The translations under genes and the position numbers were made by a program. A DNA stretch of 64,000 nucleotides from NCBI GenBank assembly GCA_017983515.1, contig JAGOBF010000014.1, positions 33,303-97,302 on the forward strand, given 5' to 3'. This document shows, in pieces, positions 37,772 through 47,167 of this stretch; within the stretch, counting starts at the first letter, position 1, and each line of letters starts with the position of its first letter. This stretch comes from Promineifilum sp. Its GTDB lineage: Bacteria; Chloroflexota; Anaerolineae; Promineifilales; Promineifilaceae. Under the pieces are notes generated by a model. That model made no database searches. It saw only the letters and a program-made list of their open reading frames with translations, and had not been told where the DNA came from.

Positions 37772-38362
37772 TTAGCGAATGTCATCTGCTCTGGAGAAAC
37801 GGTCGATATACCTGTCCGGCAGCGCGCGAATGATCAGGAAGACAATAAAGAACGAGATAGCTTTGTCTAGCGGATCGGTCGCCAAACCTTGCAGGAAGTT
37901 AGCCGCCAGCATGTCAACGCCCTGGCTGCGGAAGGCCGCGGTGATGATGTCCATCCCGGTGCCGACAACCCCACCAAACAGGTAGAAGGTGATGGGCGCG
38001 GACAGCAGCGAGGCGACAACCCCGGTGATGGCCCCGGCCAGTATGGCCCGCCACCAGACCTTGAACCAGCCGTACCGGCCGAACACACCGGCCAGAAAAC
38101 CGATCGCGGCCGCTACCGGCGCGTATGGGATGGTGTTCGTCACGTCGCCAAAAAGCAGGGCCCAGATAATATTTGACAGCAGGCCCGTCAACGCGCCGAC
38201 CCACGGCCCGGCGACAGCGCCGACAAAGACCGTGCCGATCGAGTCCATGTAAAGCGGCAACCTCAGCGCCTTGACGAGTTGGCCGATGGCGATGTTGATG
38301 GCAATAGCCACCGGGATCATCGCCAGCGAGATCGTGCTGAAGTCGCGTTTCATACGTTCCAT
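37772..38362 (-). CDS. ECF transporter substrate-binding (S) component
   Basis: About 196 residues with six transmembrane helices. The opening TISLAMIPVAIAINIAIGQLVKALRLPLYMDSIGTVFVGAVAGP is the pattern of S components, and the N-terminal Ala/Gly-rich helices provide the EcfT contact. Substrates of this subgroup are not clear to me; no diagnostic riboswitch (TPP, cobalamin, FMN, preQ1) is recognisable in its leader. GAGGAAACA precedes the ATG at 38362. First gene of the S-T-A-A' operon; a dedicated rather than shared ECF module. Confidence 0.88.
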   Translation of the reverse strand: MERMKRDFSTISLAMIPVAIAINIAIGQLVKALRLPLYMDSIGTVFVGAVAGPWVGALTGLLSNIIWALLFGDVTNTIPYAPVAAAIGFLAGVFGRYGWFKVWWRAILAGAITGVVASLLSAPITFYLFGGVVGTGMDIITAAFRSQGVDMLAANFLQGLATDPLDKAISFFIVFLIIRALPDRYIDRFSRADDIR

Positions 38363-38479
38363 TGTTTCCTCCAGCCTCCTGTTTCGGCCGACCATCCGGC
38401 ATCGGCCCGAAAGCCTACAAAGCCCCATTTTTTACGCCGCACACGCCCGAAAAGCGCGGCCGGCGAATCATTTGGCAAA

Positions 38480-38508
38480 ATTGTACGTGACTTTCGACTT
38501 ATGTCCAA
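38480..38508 (-). promoter_or_regulatory. Promoter of the ECF operon
   Basis: TTGGAC (38508-38503), 17 bases and TACAAT (38485-38480) on the minus strand. The leader of about 110 bases includes a TTCGGCCGA/TCGGCCCGAA stem just upstream of the ribosome-binding site, which could hide it. Confidence 0.65.
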
Positions 38509-38890
38509 AAGGCGAGCAATGTGGGCCGAAGCTATTTGGAGTTGCCGCACAGTTCTTGTATGATTTGCCGTGAAGAAAGCGTGAATCCATCGTAAGCGTA
38601 TTCGTAAGCCAAGTGTTTTAGAATAAGTCCGTCGTGTACTTTGTGAAATCAACAGACCCTTCCGGAAATGCAAGGGGGCGTCGGTTGGTTTTCAAATCAA
38701 TTAAATACGTTCTGTCTTGTGGCCGATTCAGATTATTCTGAGACGGCCGAGGAGGAGCCGCTTTATACAAGAGAAGCGCAATAGGCGACTGTTAACTCTC
38801 GCTAGCTGATCTCTGCGTCCATTGACCGGCGCAGTTCGTATCACGCTAATCCCGATACACTTCGATTTCACTCTGCCTAGGAGGCAAGCA
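38509..38890. other. Gene-free AT-rich stretch between ECF operon and subtilase
   Basis: About 380 bases with no supported gene. It is clearly AT-richer than the rest of the window, has a CGTAAGC direct repeat near 38595-38615 and a TTATAC-type -10 candidate near 38762, but no convincing -35. It presumably holds the subtilase promoter. Confidence 0.4.
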
Positions 38891-41800
38891 TTGTTTAGGA
38901 AGAATTCTCTCAAGCGTACTATGAAATTGCTGGTAGTGCTGGGTGTGCTGGCCCTCACTGCTTCCGTCGCCTTTGCACAGTTGGAGCGTCCCTGGACGAC
39001 TCCGGCCGCGCGGGGCGATCACACGGAGCGTCCCCTACCCGCTCAAATTTCCGGCGCCAAGCTGGACGTCGCTGTTCAGGCGCAGATCGATGGCCTGACC
39101 GGCCTGACCCTTAGCCCCGCCTTGCGCGGGCAAACGGGCCGCGTGCAAGTTGTCGTTCGCCTGCGCGAAACTGCGCCCAATGCGGCGGCCGGCACGGACC
39201 GTTCGCTCCAGCGACAGGCGGCCATGACCCAGCAGTCGGCGTTTATCGCCGGCGCGCGCGCCGTTGATTCGCAAGCCCGAGTTCTGGCCCGCACGCAACT
39301 GGTTTTGAATGCGGTCGTACTCGACATTCAGGCCTCGGCGCTGAACGTCCTGGCCCAGAACCCCGATGTCGTTTCTATCAACCCCGTGGTGAACTACGAG
39401 CTTGATCTGACCGAGACCGTGACCTATATCGGCGCGACCGCGGTCCAGAATATGGGCTTCGACGGCACGGGCATTCGCGTGGCCGTGCTCGACAGCGGCA
39501 TCGATTACACCCACGCCGCGCTCGGCGGCTCCGGTGACGTCAACGACTATTTGAACAACGATCCGGACATCATCGAGCCGGGTACGTTCCCGACCGACAA
39601 GGTTGTCGGCGGCTACGACTTCGTCGGCGGCGACTGGCCGAACAGCCCCGAGGCCCCGGATCCCGATCCGCTGGATGCCGGCACTGATGGGGGACACGGC
39701 ACGCACGTGGCCGACATCATCGGCGGCAAGATCGGCGTGGCCCCTGGCGTGGATCTGTACGCGGTCAAGGTCTGCTCCTCGGTCAGCACTTCCTGTTCAG
39801 GCATCGCGCTGCTCCAGGGTATGGAGTTCGCGGCCGACCCGAACATGGACGGCCATACCGACGACGCGGTCGACATCATCAATATGTCCCTGGGTTCGCC
39901 CTACGGCGATCCGCGCTGGGACGATCTGTCCGCGGCGGTGGATAATGCCAGCGCTCTGGGCATCCTGACCGTGGCTTCGGCCGGCAACAGCGGCGACAAG
40001 CCCTACGCCACCGGCACCCCCAGCGGCTCGACAACGGCTCTGGGCGTGGCCCAAACATCCATGCCTTCCGACGTGCAAGGGCTGATGGAAGTTCTCTCTC
40101 CGCCGAGCATCGCCGGCTTGTATGCGGCCGTGTTCCAACCGTGGTCGGCCCCGCTCACCACGGCCATCCAGGGCCCGCTGATCTACGGTGACACCGACGG
40201 CGACAACCTCAACGGCTGCGCCCCGTTCAGCGGCGACCTGAGCGGCTACATCGTCCTGGTCGATCGGGGTGCGTGTAACTTCACGCTCAAGATCAAGAAT
40301 ATCAGCGTGGCCGGCGGCGAAGTCGGCATCATCGGCCTGGTCGCCCCGGGCGACCCCTTCACCGGCGCCGACGGCGGCGATCGCCCCATCGACATCCCCG
40401 GCTACATGATCAGCCAGGCGGACTCCAACAGGCTGAAAAGCGGTCTGGCCGCCGGCGAGGTGATCGTTTCCTTCGACCCGGCCAACGGCATCCCGCTGGT
40501 CATGCACATGGTTGGCTCCAGCAGCCGCGGCCCCGTCGTGGGCACGAATGAGTCCGGCCCTGACATCGGCGCGCCCGGCGCGTCCGTCTCGGCGCTCTAC
40601 GGCACCGGCACCGGCACCGAGTCCTTCGGCGGCACTTCCGGCGCTGCGCCGATGGTCACCGGTTCGGCGGCGCTTCTGATGGATGCCTACCCGGATCGTT
40701 CCTGGGCGGAGATCAAAGCCGTCCTCATGAACACCGGCGAGACGAACATCATGAACGAGCCGGAGTTCTTCGGCGGCTACCTGGCGGCCATCAGCCGCAT
40801 CGGCGGCGGCGAAGTGCGCGTAGACGATGCCCTCAACTCGTCGCTGGCGGCCTGGGATCGCGACACCCTTAGTGGGTCTCTGTCCTATGGCTTCAACGAC
40901 GTGTGGAACGGCGAGACGCTGGTCAAGCGGGTCACCGTTCGCAACTACAATGGGCAGCCTGTCACCGTTCGCTCCTGGGTCGAATATCGTTACGATGAGG
41001 ATTCGAGCGGCGAAGTGCGCCTGTCGGTCCCGACCTGGTTCACTGTCCCCGGCCGCGGCAGCGTCACGGTCCCGGTGCACATGCACATTCGGCCGCGCAC
41101 GAACCGGCCGTTGCACGACTGGATGATGAACAGCGGTTCGCAGGGCGCGAATCCCGACGTGCTGACCTTCAACGAATATGATGGCTACATCTACTTCGAG
41201 ACGGTCGGCGCGACCAACAGCCAGATCCACGTACCGTGGCACGTCCTGCCGCGCGGCGCGGGCAACATCGTGACCGGTGTGCGACAGAACGGCCTCAACT
41301 GGGTGCGCAACACGGGTATCGCGGCCTCCTACATCGATACCTACTCCCTGATCGGCACCAGCGAAAACAAGCCATCCCCGACCCCCGGCGGTAACGCCGG
41401 TGAAGTGGACCTGCGCTATGTGGGCGTTCAGACCTACCCGGTTCCGGCGGGCTTCTGCAGCGACGTTGATTCGTTCGTCATGAGCTTTGCCGTCAACACC
41501 TGGGAGCGGCAGTCGCACGCCATCTCCACCAGTTTCATCTTCTATCTGGACATGAATGAAGACGGGCTGGATGATTATGCCGTGCTGAACCGCGACGCAT
41601 CTTTCAACAATGTTACGGACGGCCGTAACCTGACCTTTGTGCTCGATCTGGTGACCGGCGATGCCGAGGCGTTCTTCTACACCACCCACGAGACCAACAG
41701 CGGCAACACTGTCCTGACGTTCTGTGGTGATCAGATCGGTATGAATGCCGACGATTTCCTGAGCGAATCGTTCGATGTGGATGTTGAAGGACAAGACTTC

Positions 41801-42043
41801 TACTATGGTGGCCCCAGCGACTTCATCCTTGATATGAATGTCGTGCCGCTGGGCGAGCGCTACTTCACCGTCTTCGCCAACGGCGACGCGGGTTACACCG
41901 AGCTGCCCGCCAAGTCCGGCCCCCTGGGCTTCTTCGTCTTCGACTTCGGCGGTCCGCTGAACGAGACGGAAACCGGTTTGTTGTGGCTCTACGGCCCCGG
42001 CGCCCCGCCCAACAACGAGGCCAAGGCCTGGATCCTGGATTAA
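38891..42043 (+). CDS. Secreted subtilisin-like serine protease (S8) with PA domain
   Basis: A 1050-residue exported protease. The start is a TTG at 38891: AGGAGG lies exactly six bases upstream, and it gives a signal peptide with a basic n-region (FRKNSLKRTMK) and a hydrophobic core ending VAFA. An inhibitor-I9-like propeptide follows. The catalytic triad is D201 (VLDSGID), H269 (GGHGTHVAD) and S583 (GGTSGAAPM). Between His and Ser sits a protease-associated domain (CAPFSGDLSGYIVLVDRGACNF). The C-terminal 400 residues are beta-rich Fn3-like modules. Likely degrades extracellular protein for nutrition. No C-terminal anchor. Confidence 0.93.
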   Translation: MFRKNSLKRTMKLLVVLGVLALTASVAFAQLERPWTTPAARGDHTERPLPAQISGAKLDVAVQAQIDGLTGLTLSPALRGQTGRVQVVVRLRETAPNAAAGTDRSLQRQAAMTQQSAFIAGARAVDSQARVLARTQLVLNAVVLDIQASALNVLAQNPDVVSINPVVNYELDLTETVTYIGATAVQNMGFDGTGIRVAVLDSGIDYTHAALGGSGDVNDYLNNDPDIIEPGTFPTDKVVGGYDFVGGDWPNSPEAPDPDPLDAGTDGGHGTHVADIIGGKIGVAPGVDLYAVKVCSSVSTSCSGIALLQGMEFAADPNMDGHTDDAVDIINMSLGSPYGDPRWDDLSAAVDNASALGILTVASAGNSGDKPYATGTPSGSTTALGVAQTSMPSDVQGLMEVLSPPSIAGLYAAVFQPWSAPLTTAIQGPLIYGDTDGDNLNGCAPFSGDLSGYIVLVDRGACNFTLKIKNISVAGGEVGIIGLVAPGDPFTGADGGDRPIDIPGYMISQADSNRLKSGLAAGEVIVSFDPANGIPLVMHMVGSSSRGPVVGTNESGPDIGAPGASVSALYGTGTGTESFGGTSGAAPMVTGSAALLMDAYPDRSWAEIKAVLMNTGETNIMNEPEFFGGYLAAISRIGGGEVRVDDALNSSLAAWDRDTLSGSLSYGFNDVWNGETLVKRVTVRNYNGQPVTVRSWVEYRYDEDSSGEVRLSVPTWFTVPGRGSVTVPVHMHIRPRTNRPLHDWMMNSGSQGANPDVLTFNEYDGYIYFETVGATNSQIHVPWHVLPRGAGNIVTGVRQNGLNWVRNTGIAASYIDTYSLIGTSENKPSPTPGGNAGEVDLRYVGVQTYPVPAGFCSDVDSFVMSFAVNTWERQSHAISTSFIFYLDMNEDGLDDYAVLNRDASFNNVTDGRNLTFVLDLVTGDAEAFFYTTHETNSGNTVLTFCGDQIGMNADDFLSESFDVDVEGQDFYYGGPSDFILDMNVVPLGERYFTVFANGDAGYTELPAKSGPLGFFVFDFGGPLNETETGLLWLYGPGAPPNNEAKAWILD

Positions 42044-42055
42044 CATCAGTTCCGC

Positions 42056-42086
42056 ACGGCCCGATTCCGCCAAGGAATTGGGCCGT
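42056..42086 (+). terminator. Hairpin after the subtilase gene
   Basis: A 13-bp stem with one wobble pair and a five-base loop begins 12 bases after the stop. There is no T-tract, so it may protect the 3' end rather than terminate. Confidence 0.5.
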
Positions 42087-42174
42087 CACGGGGTAAGAAA
42101 ACGGCCCGCCCGGTTATCTGGATAGTAGAGATAACCACAGCAACAAGCGGTTCTCATTTTCTTCCTCCTTAGCA

Positions 42175-42210
42175 AAAACGCCGCGTCCGACTAGTCGGAC
42201 GCGGCGTTTT
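42175..42210. terminator. Bidirectional terminator between convergent genes
   Basis: A perfect 36-base palindrome with A4 at one end and T4 at the other lies between the subtilase and the convergent metZ-like gene, so it can serve both strands. Confidence 0.85.
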
Positions 42211-42233
42211 CGCTTGGGCGCGATGGCCCATAC

Positions 42234-43418
42234 TTACCTCAACGCCTGATCGATATCGGCGATGATGTCGTCGATGTGCTCCAGACCGACCGAGACGCGA
42301 ATCAGCCCCGGCGAGATGCCGACCGCCTGCCGATCGTCTTCGCTCAGACCGCTGTGGGTCGTGCTGGCGGGGTGGGTGACGGTGGTGCGCGTGTCCCCCA
42401 GGTTGGCGACGATGTCGCACATTTTAAGCGCGTCCAGGAAGCGCCGGCCGCCGGCCACCCCGCCGGCGACGGCAAACGTGACCAGCCCGCCGCCGGCCGT
42501 CATCTGGCGACGGGCCAACTCGTATTGCGGATGCGACGGCAGGAAGGGATAGCGAACGGCTTCCACACCTGCCCGGCCTTCCAGCCATCCGGCCAGGGCC
42601 AGCGCGTTGGTGCAGTGGCGCTCCATGCGCAGGGGCAGTGTCTCCAGTGCCTGACTGACCACCCAACTGTTGAACGGCGAGAGCGTCGGGCCCGTTTGGC
42701 GCACGAACTGGGTCAATTCCTTGATCAGGAACGAGTCGCCCAGAATCGCGCCGCCAATGGTGCGCCCCTGGCCGTCGAGGAACTTCGTGATCGAATGGAC
42801 GACCAGATCCGCGCCCCAGTCGAGCGGCCTCTGCCCGAGCGGGGTGGCGAAGGTGTTGTCGACGACCAGGTAGATGTTTCGTTCGCGGCACAGCGCCACG
42901 ACCTGGGCCAGATCAACCAAGGTCAGCCCCGGATTCGAGGGCGTCTCCAGCAAGCAGAGGCGCGTCTCCGGCCGCACCAGATCGGCCCACGTATCGGGTC
43001 GCTCGCTGTCGGCGTAGGTGTGGCCGATGCCCCAGCGCGGCAGGGTGCTGGTCAGAATTTGGTGCGTGGCCCCGAACAGGGAGCGAGAGGCGAGGACGTG
43101 GTCGCCGCTGTTGAGCAGCCCGGCCAGGACGCTGAAAATCGCCGCCATGCCGGAGGCGGTGGTGATGCCGGCCTCGGCGTCCTCCAGCACGCACAGCCGG
43201 GCGAACAGTTCGTCGTTGTTGGGGTTTCCCCAGCGACTGTAGACGTAGCCAGCCTGTTCCCCGCTGTAGACGGCTCGCGCTGTTTCGGCATCGGGGAAGG
43301 TGAAGCCGGAGGCCATGTAGAGAGGCGTGACCTGTTCGCGGTGGGGGCCGGCGGTGGTGCGCTCGCGAATGATCCGGGTTTCAATGTGATACGGCTTGTC
43401 GTTGGGTTCCTGGGACAT
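42234..43418 (-). CDS. Trans-sulfuration PLP enzyme, O-succinylhomoserine sulfhydrylase type
   Basis: A 394-residue Cys/Met-metabolism PLP enzyme. PLP lysine is K212 in [16 protein letters not shown], and the GMAAIFS and [16 protein letters not shown] blocks are intact. The [12 protein letters not shown] and [13 protein letters not shown] variants fit MetZ-like O-succinylhomoserine sulfhydrylase better than MetC or CGL, so the expected reaction is homocysteine from O-succinylhomoserine and sulfide. GAGGAGA precedes the ATG. Cystathionine gamma-synthase remains an alternative. No met regulatory motif seen upstream. Confidence 0.88.
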   Translation of the reverse strand: MSQEPNDKPYHIETRIIRERTTAGPHREQVTPLYMASGFTFPDAETARAVYSGEQAGYVYSRWGNPNNDELFARLCVLEDAEAGITTASGMAAIFSVLAGLLNSGDHVLASRSLFGATHQILTSTLPRWGIGHTYADSERPDTWADLVRPETRLCLLETPSNPGLTLVDLAQVVALCRERNIYLVVDNTFATPLGQRPLDWGADLVVHSITKFLDGQGRTIGGAILGDSFLIKELTQFVRQTGPTLSPFNSWVVSQALETLPLRMERHCTNALALAGWLEGRAGVEAVRYPFLPSHPQYELARRQMTAGGGLVTFAVAGGVAGGRRFLDALKMCDIVANLGDTRTTVTHPASTTHSGLSEDDRQAVGISPGLIRVSVGLEHIDDIIADIDQALR

Positions 43419-43579
43419 AGTGTCTCCTCGTTTTTCGGATGATGAGAACGTGTTATAGCCCTAAGCTAAACAACTTGCGAATCACTTGTGGGCACGATTC
43501 GCCCGGCCTGGTTCTCGTCTATCAGGCACAATTAGCCGATTTTTCACGATATCGTTATGCAATCGTCAGGTTAAAAGGC

Positions 43580-43608
43580 TTGTCACCCCACCACAATGTC
43601 GTTATAGT
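43580..43608 (+). promoter_or_regulatory. Leaderless promoter of the second PP2C gene
   Basis: TTGTCA (43580-43585), 17 bases and TATAGT (43603-43608), seven bases before the ATG at 43616. No ribosome-binding site is present. Confidence 0.75.
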
Positions 43609-43615
43609 GCCCAGG

Positions 43616-44596
43616 ATGGAAGCGACCGTTCCCCTATCGGCCGCCTGGCGAACCGATCCTGGCCTGGTGCGAAGTCACAACGAGGACTTCGTCATTGTCT
43701 ATGAGCCGGCTTCGCCGGACGACTACCTCCTCCACGGCACCCTCTACGTGGTCGCCGACGGCGTCGGCGGGGCAGACGCCGGGGAAGTCGCCAGCCAGTA
43801 CGCCGGCGAGCGCACGCTGCACCACTACCTGGCCTCCGACGACAGCGACGGCCCTGGCGCGCGGCTGATCGAGGCCATGCAGGCGGCCAACACCGACCTG
43901 CGCCGGTTGGCGGCCGAGCGCGACGATAGCCGGCGCATGGCGACGACGATGGTGGCCGTGGTCATTCGTGACACGCGGGCCTACATCGGCAACGTGGGTG
44001 ACAGCCGTGCCTATCAGTGGCGGCAGGGCGCGCTGACGCAAGTGACGCGCGATCAGAGTCTCGTGGCGCGGCTGGTGGAGGAAGGAGCGCTAACGCAGGA
44101 AGAAGCGTTGCGCTATCCCTACAAGAACGTCATTCTCTACAGTCTGGGGTCGGAGAAACGGCCGCCGATCGATCTGTTCGAGGTCGAACTGGAGCCGGGT
44201 GACCTGTTGGTGCTGTGCTCCGATGGCCTGACGCGCCATCTGGCCGACGCCGAGATCGCCGAGATCGCCGGGCGCGAGCTGCCGGACAAGGCTGTCGAGG
44301 TGTTGGTGCAGCTGGCCCGCGAGCGCGGCGGCGAGGATAACATCACCGTGGCCGTCATCCAGCACGGGCCGCGCTCGGCGGTGGAAGAGGTTGTCGCCGT
44401 ACCCGATGTCGCCGATGAGCTCTTGACTCAGACCATCGCGCGGCCGCGGCCGGCGCCGGCCGTGCAAGCGATGCCCGTGGCCGCGGCCGCCGAGGCGCAC
44501 CCTCGGCTGTGGCCGCTGCTGCTCGTGCTGACGACGGCTATGATCATCCTGATATTTTTGCTGTGGATATTTATCCAGCAAGCTACGGCTATTTGA
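43616..44596 (+). CDS. Membrane-anchored PP2C-type protein phosphatase
   Basis: A 326-residue phosphatase. The N-terminal PP2C domain has WRTDPGLVRSHNEDF, ADGVGGADAGEVA, GNVGDSRAYQW, CSDGLTRHL and RGGEDNITVAV, with all metal-binding acids. It continues into a Pro/Ala linker and ends with one transmembrane helix (about residues 298-322), placing the catalytic domain in the cytosol at the membrane. The ATG is preceded by a leaderless promoter rather than a ribosome-binding site. It lacks the zinc ribbon of the phosphatase at 29082. Followed by the RNase J gene, which has its own promoter. Confidence 0.93.
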   Translation: MEATVPLSAAWRTDPGLVRSHNEDFVIVYEPASPDDYLLHGTLYVVADGVGGADAGEVASQYAGERTLHHYLASDDSDGPGARLIEAMQAANTDLRRLAAERDDSRRMATTMVAVVIRDTRAYIGNVGDSRAYQWRQGALTQVTRDQSLVARLVEEGALTQEEALRYPYKNVILYSLGSEKRPPIDLFEVELEPGDLLVLCSDGLTRHLADAEIAEIAGRELPDKAVEVLVQLARERGGEDNITVAVIQHGPRSAVEEVVAVPDVADELLTQTIARPRPAPAVQAMPVAAAAEAHPRLWPLLLVLTTAMIILIFLLWIFIQQATAI

Positions 44597-44627
44597 CTCG
44601 TGGAACCCGCGTTCTCTCTGAGCGTTT

Positions 44628-44656
44628 TTGACATAAACCACAAAACCTCCTACAAT
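44628..44656 (+). promoter_or_regulatory. Promoter of the RNase J gene (near-leaderless)
   Basis: TTGACA (44628-44633), 17 bases, TACAAT (44651-44656). The start codon is ten bases after the -10 box, leaving an untranslated leader of four bases or fewer. Confidence 0.8.
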
Positions 44657-44666
44657 TTAAGATAGT

Positions 44667-46313
44667 ATGACAAATGTATTACGTATTTTACCCCTGGGGG
44701 GATTAGGCGAGATCGGCAAGAATATGACCGTCATCGAGTATGGGGACGACATCCTCATCGTCGATGCCGGCGTCATGTTCCCCGAGAACGACATGCTGGG
44801 CGTCGATCTCATCATCCCCGACTATAATTATCTCATGGAGGGTGACCGGCTTTCCAAAGTCCGCGCCATCCTGATCACACACGGGCACGAAGACCATATC
44901 GGTGCCCTGCCGCATATCATTGAAGACATCCGGGCGCCCATCTATGCCACACCGCTGACGCTGGGCCTGATCGAAAATAAACTGCGCGAGGCCAAGCACC
45001 TGCACGAGATCGAGTTGATCTCCTTTCGCGCTGGTGAAGTGCTGCAGATCGGCCCCTTCAAAGTGGAGCCGTTCCATGTGGCCCATAGCATCCCCGACTG
45101 CGTGGGATTCGGCATCACGACCCCGGCCGGCCTGATCGTCCACACCGGTGACTATAAATTCGACCACACGCCCATCGACAGTTGGCCGCCCGACTTCGCC
45201 AAGCTGGCCGAATTTTCGCAGCGCGGCGTGCTGGCTCTGCTGGCCGACAGCACCAACGCCGACCGTCCTGGTTGGACGGAATCGGAGATGGAACTGCTGG
45301 AAGGTTTTGAAGACGTCTTTCGCAAGGCGGAGGGGCGGATTATCGTCGCCACTTTTGCCTCGCTTATCTCGCGCGTCACTATCGCCGCCGCGGCGGCGAT
45401 CAAGTTCGACCGCAAGATGTCTATTGCCGGCCGGTCGATGCGTGACTCGGTGAAAATCGCTCGCAAGCTGGGCTATCTGGATCTGCCCGACGACCTCATT
45501 ATTGATTTGTCACAGGCAGTCAAGATGCCGCCCAGCAAGGTCGTGATCATGGTTACCGGGTCGCAAGGCGAGCCTTCGGCCGTGCTGGGCCGTCTGGCGC
45601 GTGGGCGACACAACCAGTTGAGCATCCAGGAAGGCGACACGGTCGTTTTCTCCGCGCACCCCATTCCGGGTAACGAAGAGTTGATCTATCGCACGATTAA
45701 CCAACTCTACCAGCGTGGGGCGACGGTGCTATACGATCGTATCGCCAACGTTCACGTGTCGGGCCATGCCAGCCGGGAAGAGATGAAGCTGATGATCAAC
45801 ATGATCCGGCCCCTGTTTCTCATTCCCGTTCACGGTGAGCTGCGCCATCTGAAGCTGCACGCGGAAATGGCGAAGAGTCTGGGTATTCCGGAGGATCGGA
45901 TCGCCGTGGTCGAAAACGGCACGCCCATCGAACTGACGCCCTATAGTATGACCGTGTGCGACCGCTTGCCCGGCGGCTACGTCTTCGTCGACGGCGCCGG
46001 CGTGGGCGACATCGGCTGGGCGGAAGTGCGCGACCGCGACCGGCTGGCCCAGGCGGGCTACTTCTTCGCCGTCGTCCGCACCAACGGCAACGGCGAGTTG
46101 CAGGGCCGCCCTAGACTTAACACGCGCGGCTTTGTGAACGAGAAGGAAGCCGAAGAACTATTGAAGGGCGCCGAAGAGACGATTGCCCGCGTGGCGCGTG
46201 AAGCTTTCAACGCGGGGCGCGATCTGACCGACGGTCAGGTGGAGTCGGCGCTCAATCGTTATTTGTATGATGAGACCCGCAAGCGCCCGGTTATCGAAGC
46301 TATCGTGATCTAG
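44667..46313 (+). CDS. rnj: Ribonuclease J
   Basis: A 548-residue metallo-beta-lactamase/beta-CASP nuclease with combined 5'-3' exo- and endonuclease activity, central to mRNA decay and rRNA processing in bacteria lacking RNase E. The HGHEDHIG motif is at residues 72-79, then HTGDYKFD, and the beta-CASP motifs VSGHASREE and LIPVHGELRHL are intact. The C-terminal domain is present and of normal length. No ribosome-binding site precedes the ATG; the promoter implies a nearly leaderless message. Sits near archease, RtcB and translin genes, an RNA-metabolism neighbourhood. Confidence 0.95.
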   Translation: MTNVLRILPLGGLGEIGKNMTVIEYGDDILIVDAGVMFPENDMLGVDLIIPDYNYLMEGDRLSKVRAILITHGHEDHIGALPHIIEDIRAPIYATPLTLGLIENKLREAKHLHEIELISFRAGEVLQIGPFKVEPFHVAHSIPDCVGFGITTPAGLIVHTGDYKFDHTPIDSWPPDFAKLAEFSQRGVLALLADSTNADRPGWTESEMELLEGFEDVFRKAEGRIIVATFASLISRVTIAAAAAIKFDRKMSIAGRSMRDSVKIARKLGYLDLPDDLIIDLSQAVKMPPSKVVIMVTGSQGEPSAVLGRLARGRHNQLSIQEGDTVVFSAHPIPGNEELIYRTINQLYQRGATVLYDRIANVHVSGHASREEMKLMINMIRPLFLIPVHGELRHLKLHAEMAKSLGIPEDRIAVVENGTPIELTPYSMTVCDRLPGGYVFVDGAGVGDIGWAEVRDRDRLAQAGYFFAVVRTNGNGELQGRPRLNTRGFVNEKEAEELLKGAEETIARVAREAFNAGRDLTDGQVESALNRYLYDETRKRPVIEAIVI

Positions 46314-46329
46314 GAGAAATCGCCCGGCC

Positions 46330-46929
46330 TTAGCGGTACAGGACGCGCGTCCCCAAGGGATAGCGCGTCTTTTCTTTTTTCTCGGCCGGATAGCCGGCCG
46401 TGATCAATCCTTGCGGCTGCCAGTCGTCGGGCAAGTCGAGCGTCCGGCGCACGGTTTGGGGGCAGAAGATCGGCGCGCACAGCCAGCACGCCCCCAGACC
46501 CAACGCGTGAGCGGCCAGCAGAATGTTTTGTCCGGCCATGGCCGTGCTCTGGGCGGCCATGAGCGCCTCGTTGCCGGCGCGGCGTTCGTCGGGGTAGGCG
46601 TCCATGTCGGCCAGGGTCAGACTGAGCAGGATGAGCAGCGGCGCGGTGGTCAGACGATTGTAGGAACGGTCCACGTCGCGTTCGATGAAATCGGCCGGCT
46701 GACCATCGGCCGCCAGATCGCGCCGCAGCTGTTCGCCCATGGCCGTCGCCAGTTGGTGTTTTGTCGCGGCCCCGTGCATGACGACGAAGCGCCAGGGTTG
46801 CCGATTGTGGGCCGACGGCGCCCAGATGGCCGCTTCCAGCAGTTGATCGACCAGCGTCGCCGCGACTGGCCGGGAGTCGTAGCGACGGACCGAGCGGCGC
46901 ACGCGAATGAGCTCAAGCATATCTTGCAT
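46330..46929 (-). CDS. Nitroreductase-family FMN oxidoreductase
   Basis: A 199-residue FMN-dependent nitroreductase-fold protein. It begins with MLELIRVRRSVRRYDSRPV, the FMN-phosphate-binding arginine block, has APSAHNRQPWRFVV, and NILLAAHALGLGACWLCAP and a GYPAEKK end. Such enzymes reduce quinones or nitro compounds or act in cofactor maturation (as CofE/FbiB C-terminal domains do). It converges on the RNase J gene with a 16-base gap. No dedicated operon partners. Confidence 0.9.
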   Translation of the reverse strand: MQDMLELIRVRRSVRRYDSRPVAATLVDQLLEAAIWAPSAHNRQPWRFVVMHGAATKHQLATAMGEQLRRDLAADGQPADFIERDVDRSYNRLTTAPLLILLSLTLADMDAYPDERRAGNEALMAAQSTAMAGQNILLAAHALGLGACWLCAPIFCPQTVRRTLDLPDDWQPQGLITAGYPAEKKEKTRYPLGTRVLYR

Positions 46930-46978
46930 GATGTCGATATTAGCTCATTTTGCTGGTTAGGAAACCGGCGCGACAACA

Positions 46979-47010
46979 AAAAAGCCCTGCGGGGGAGCGC
47001 CGGGCTTTTT
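46979..47010. terminator. A/T-flanked hairpin upstream of a small gene
   Basis: A nine-bp stem AAAAAGCCC/GGGCTTTTT with a 14-base loop. On the plus strand it precedes the ribosome-binding site at 47029, so it can serve as a terminator or attenuator for the genes that follow. Confidence 0.6.
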
Positions 47011-47041
47011 GCGGGAAGAGGAGAAAAAAGGAGGACTGTTG

Positions 47042-47167
47042 GTGTTACTAAATGATAAGGATATGATAACGGCGATGATCGCCCTTGTCGCAGCCCTACG
47101 CTACAGAAAAGGTGTAACCTTCTTTACACTTCGCTGGCACGCGCTGGAGAAAATCCGTTTTGGCTAA
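47042..47167 (+). CDS. 41-residue small protein coupled to a zinc-ribbon gene
   Basis: GTG at 47042 with a strong AGGAGG (47029-47034) seven bases upstream. The peptide begins MLLNDKDMITAMIALVAALR, continues with a basic aromatic stretch (YRKGVTFFTLRWHALEK) and ends IRFG before TAA. The stop overlaps the next start (TTG at 47160) by eight bases, indicating translational coupling. It is likely an amphipathic or membrane-associated helix. The composition is AT-richer than its neighbours. No relative known to me. Confidence 0.6.
   Translation: MLLNDKDMITAMIALVAALRYRKGVTFFTLRWHALEKIRFG

Noticed and set aside
38363..38479. Vitamin riboswitch in the ECF leader
   Set aside because: None of the conserved TPP, FMN, cobalamin, preQ1 or purine cores can be found; only a simple stem near the ribosome-binding site is seen.
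39797..42073. A 758-codon open frame opposite the subtilase gene
   Set aside because: The subtilase has an intact catalytic triad and signal peptide; the reverse frame shows no family features and is explained by codon bias.
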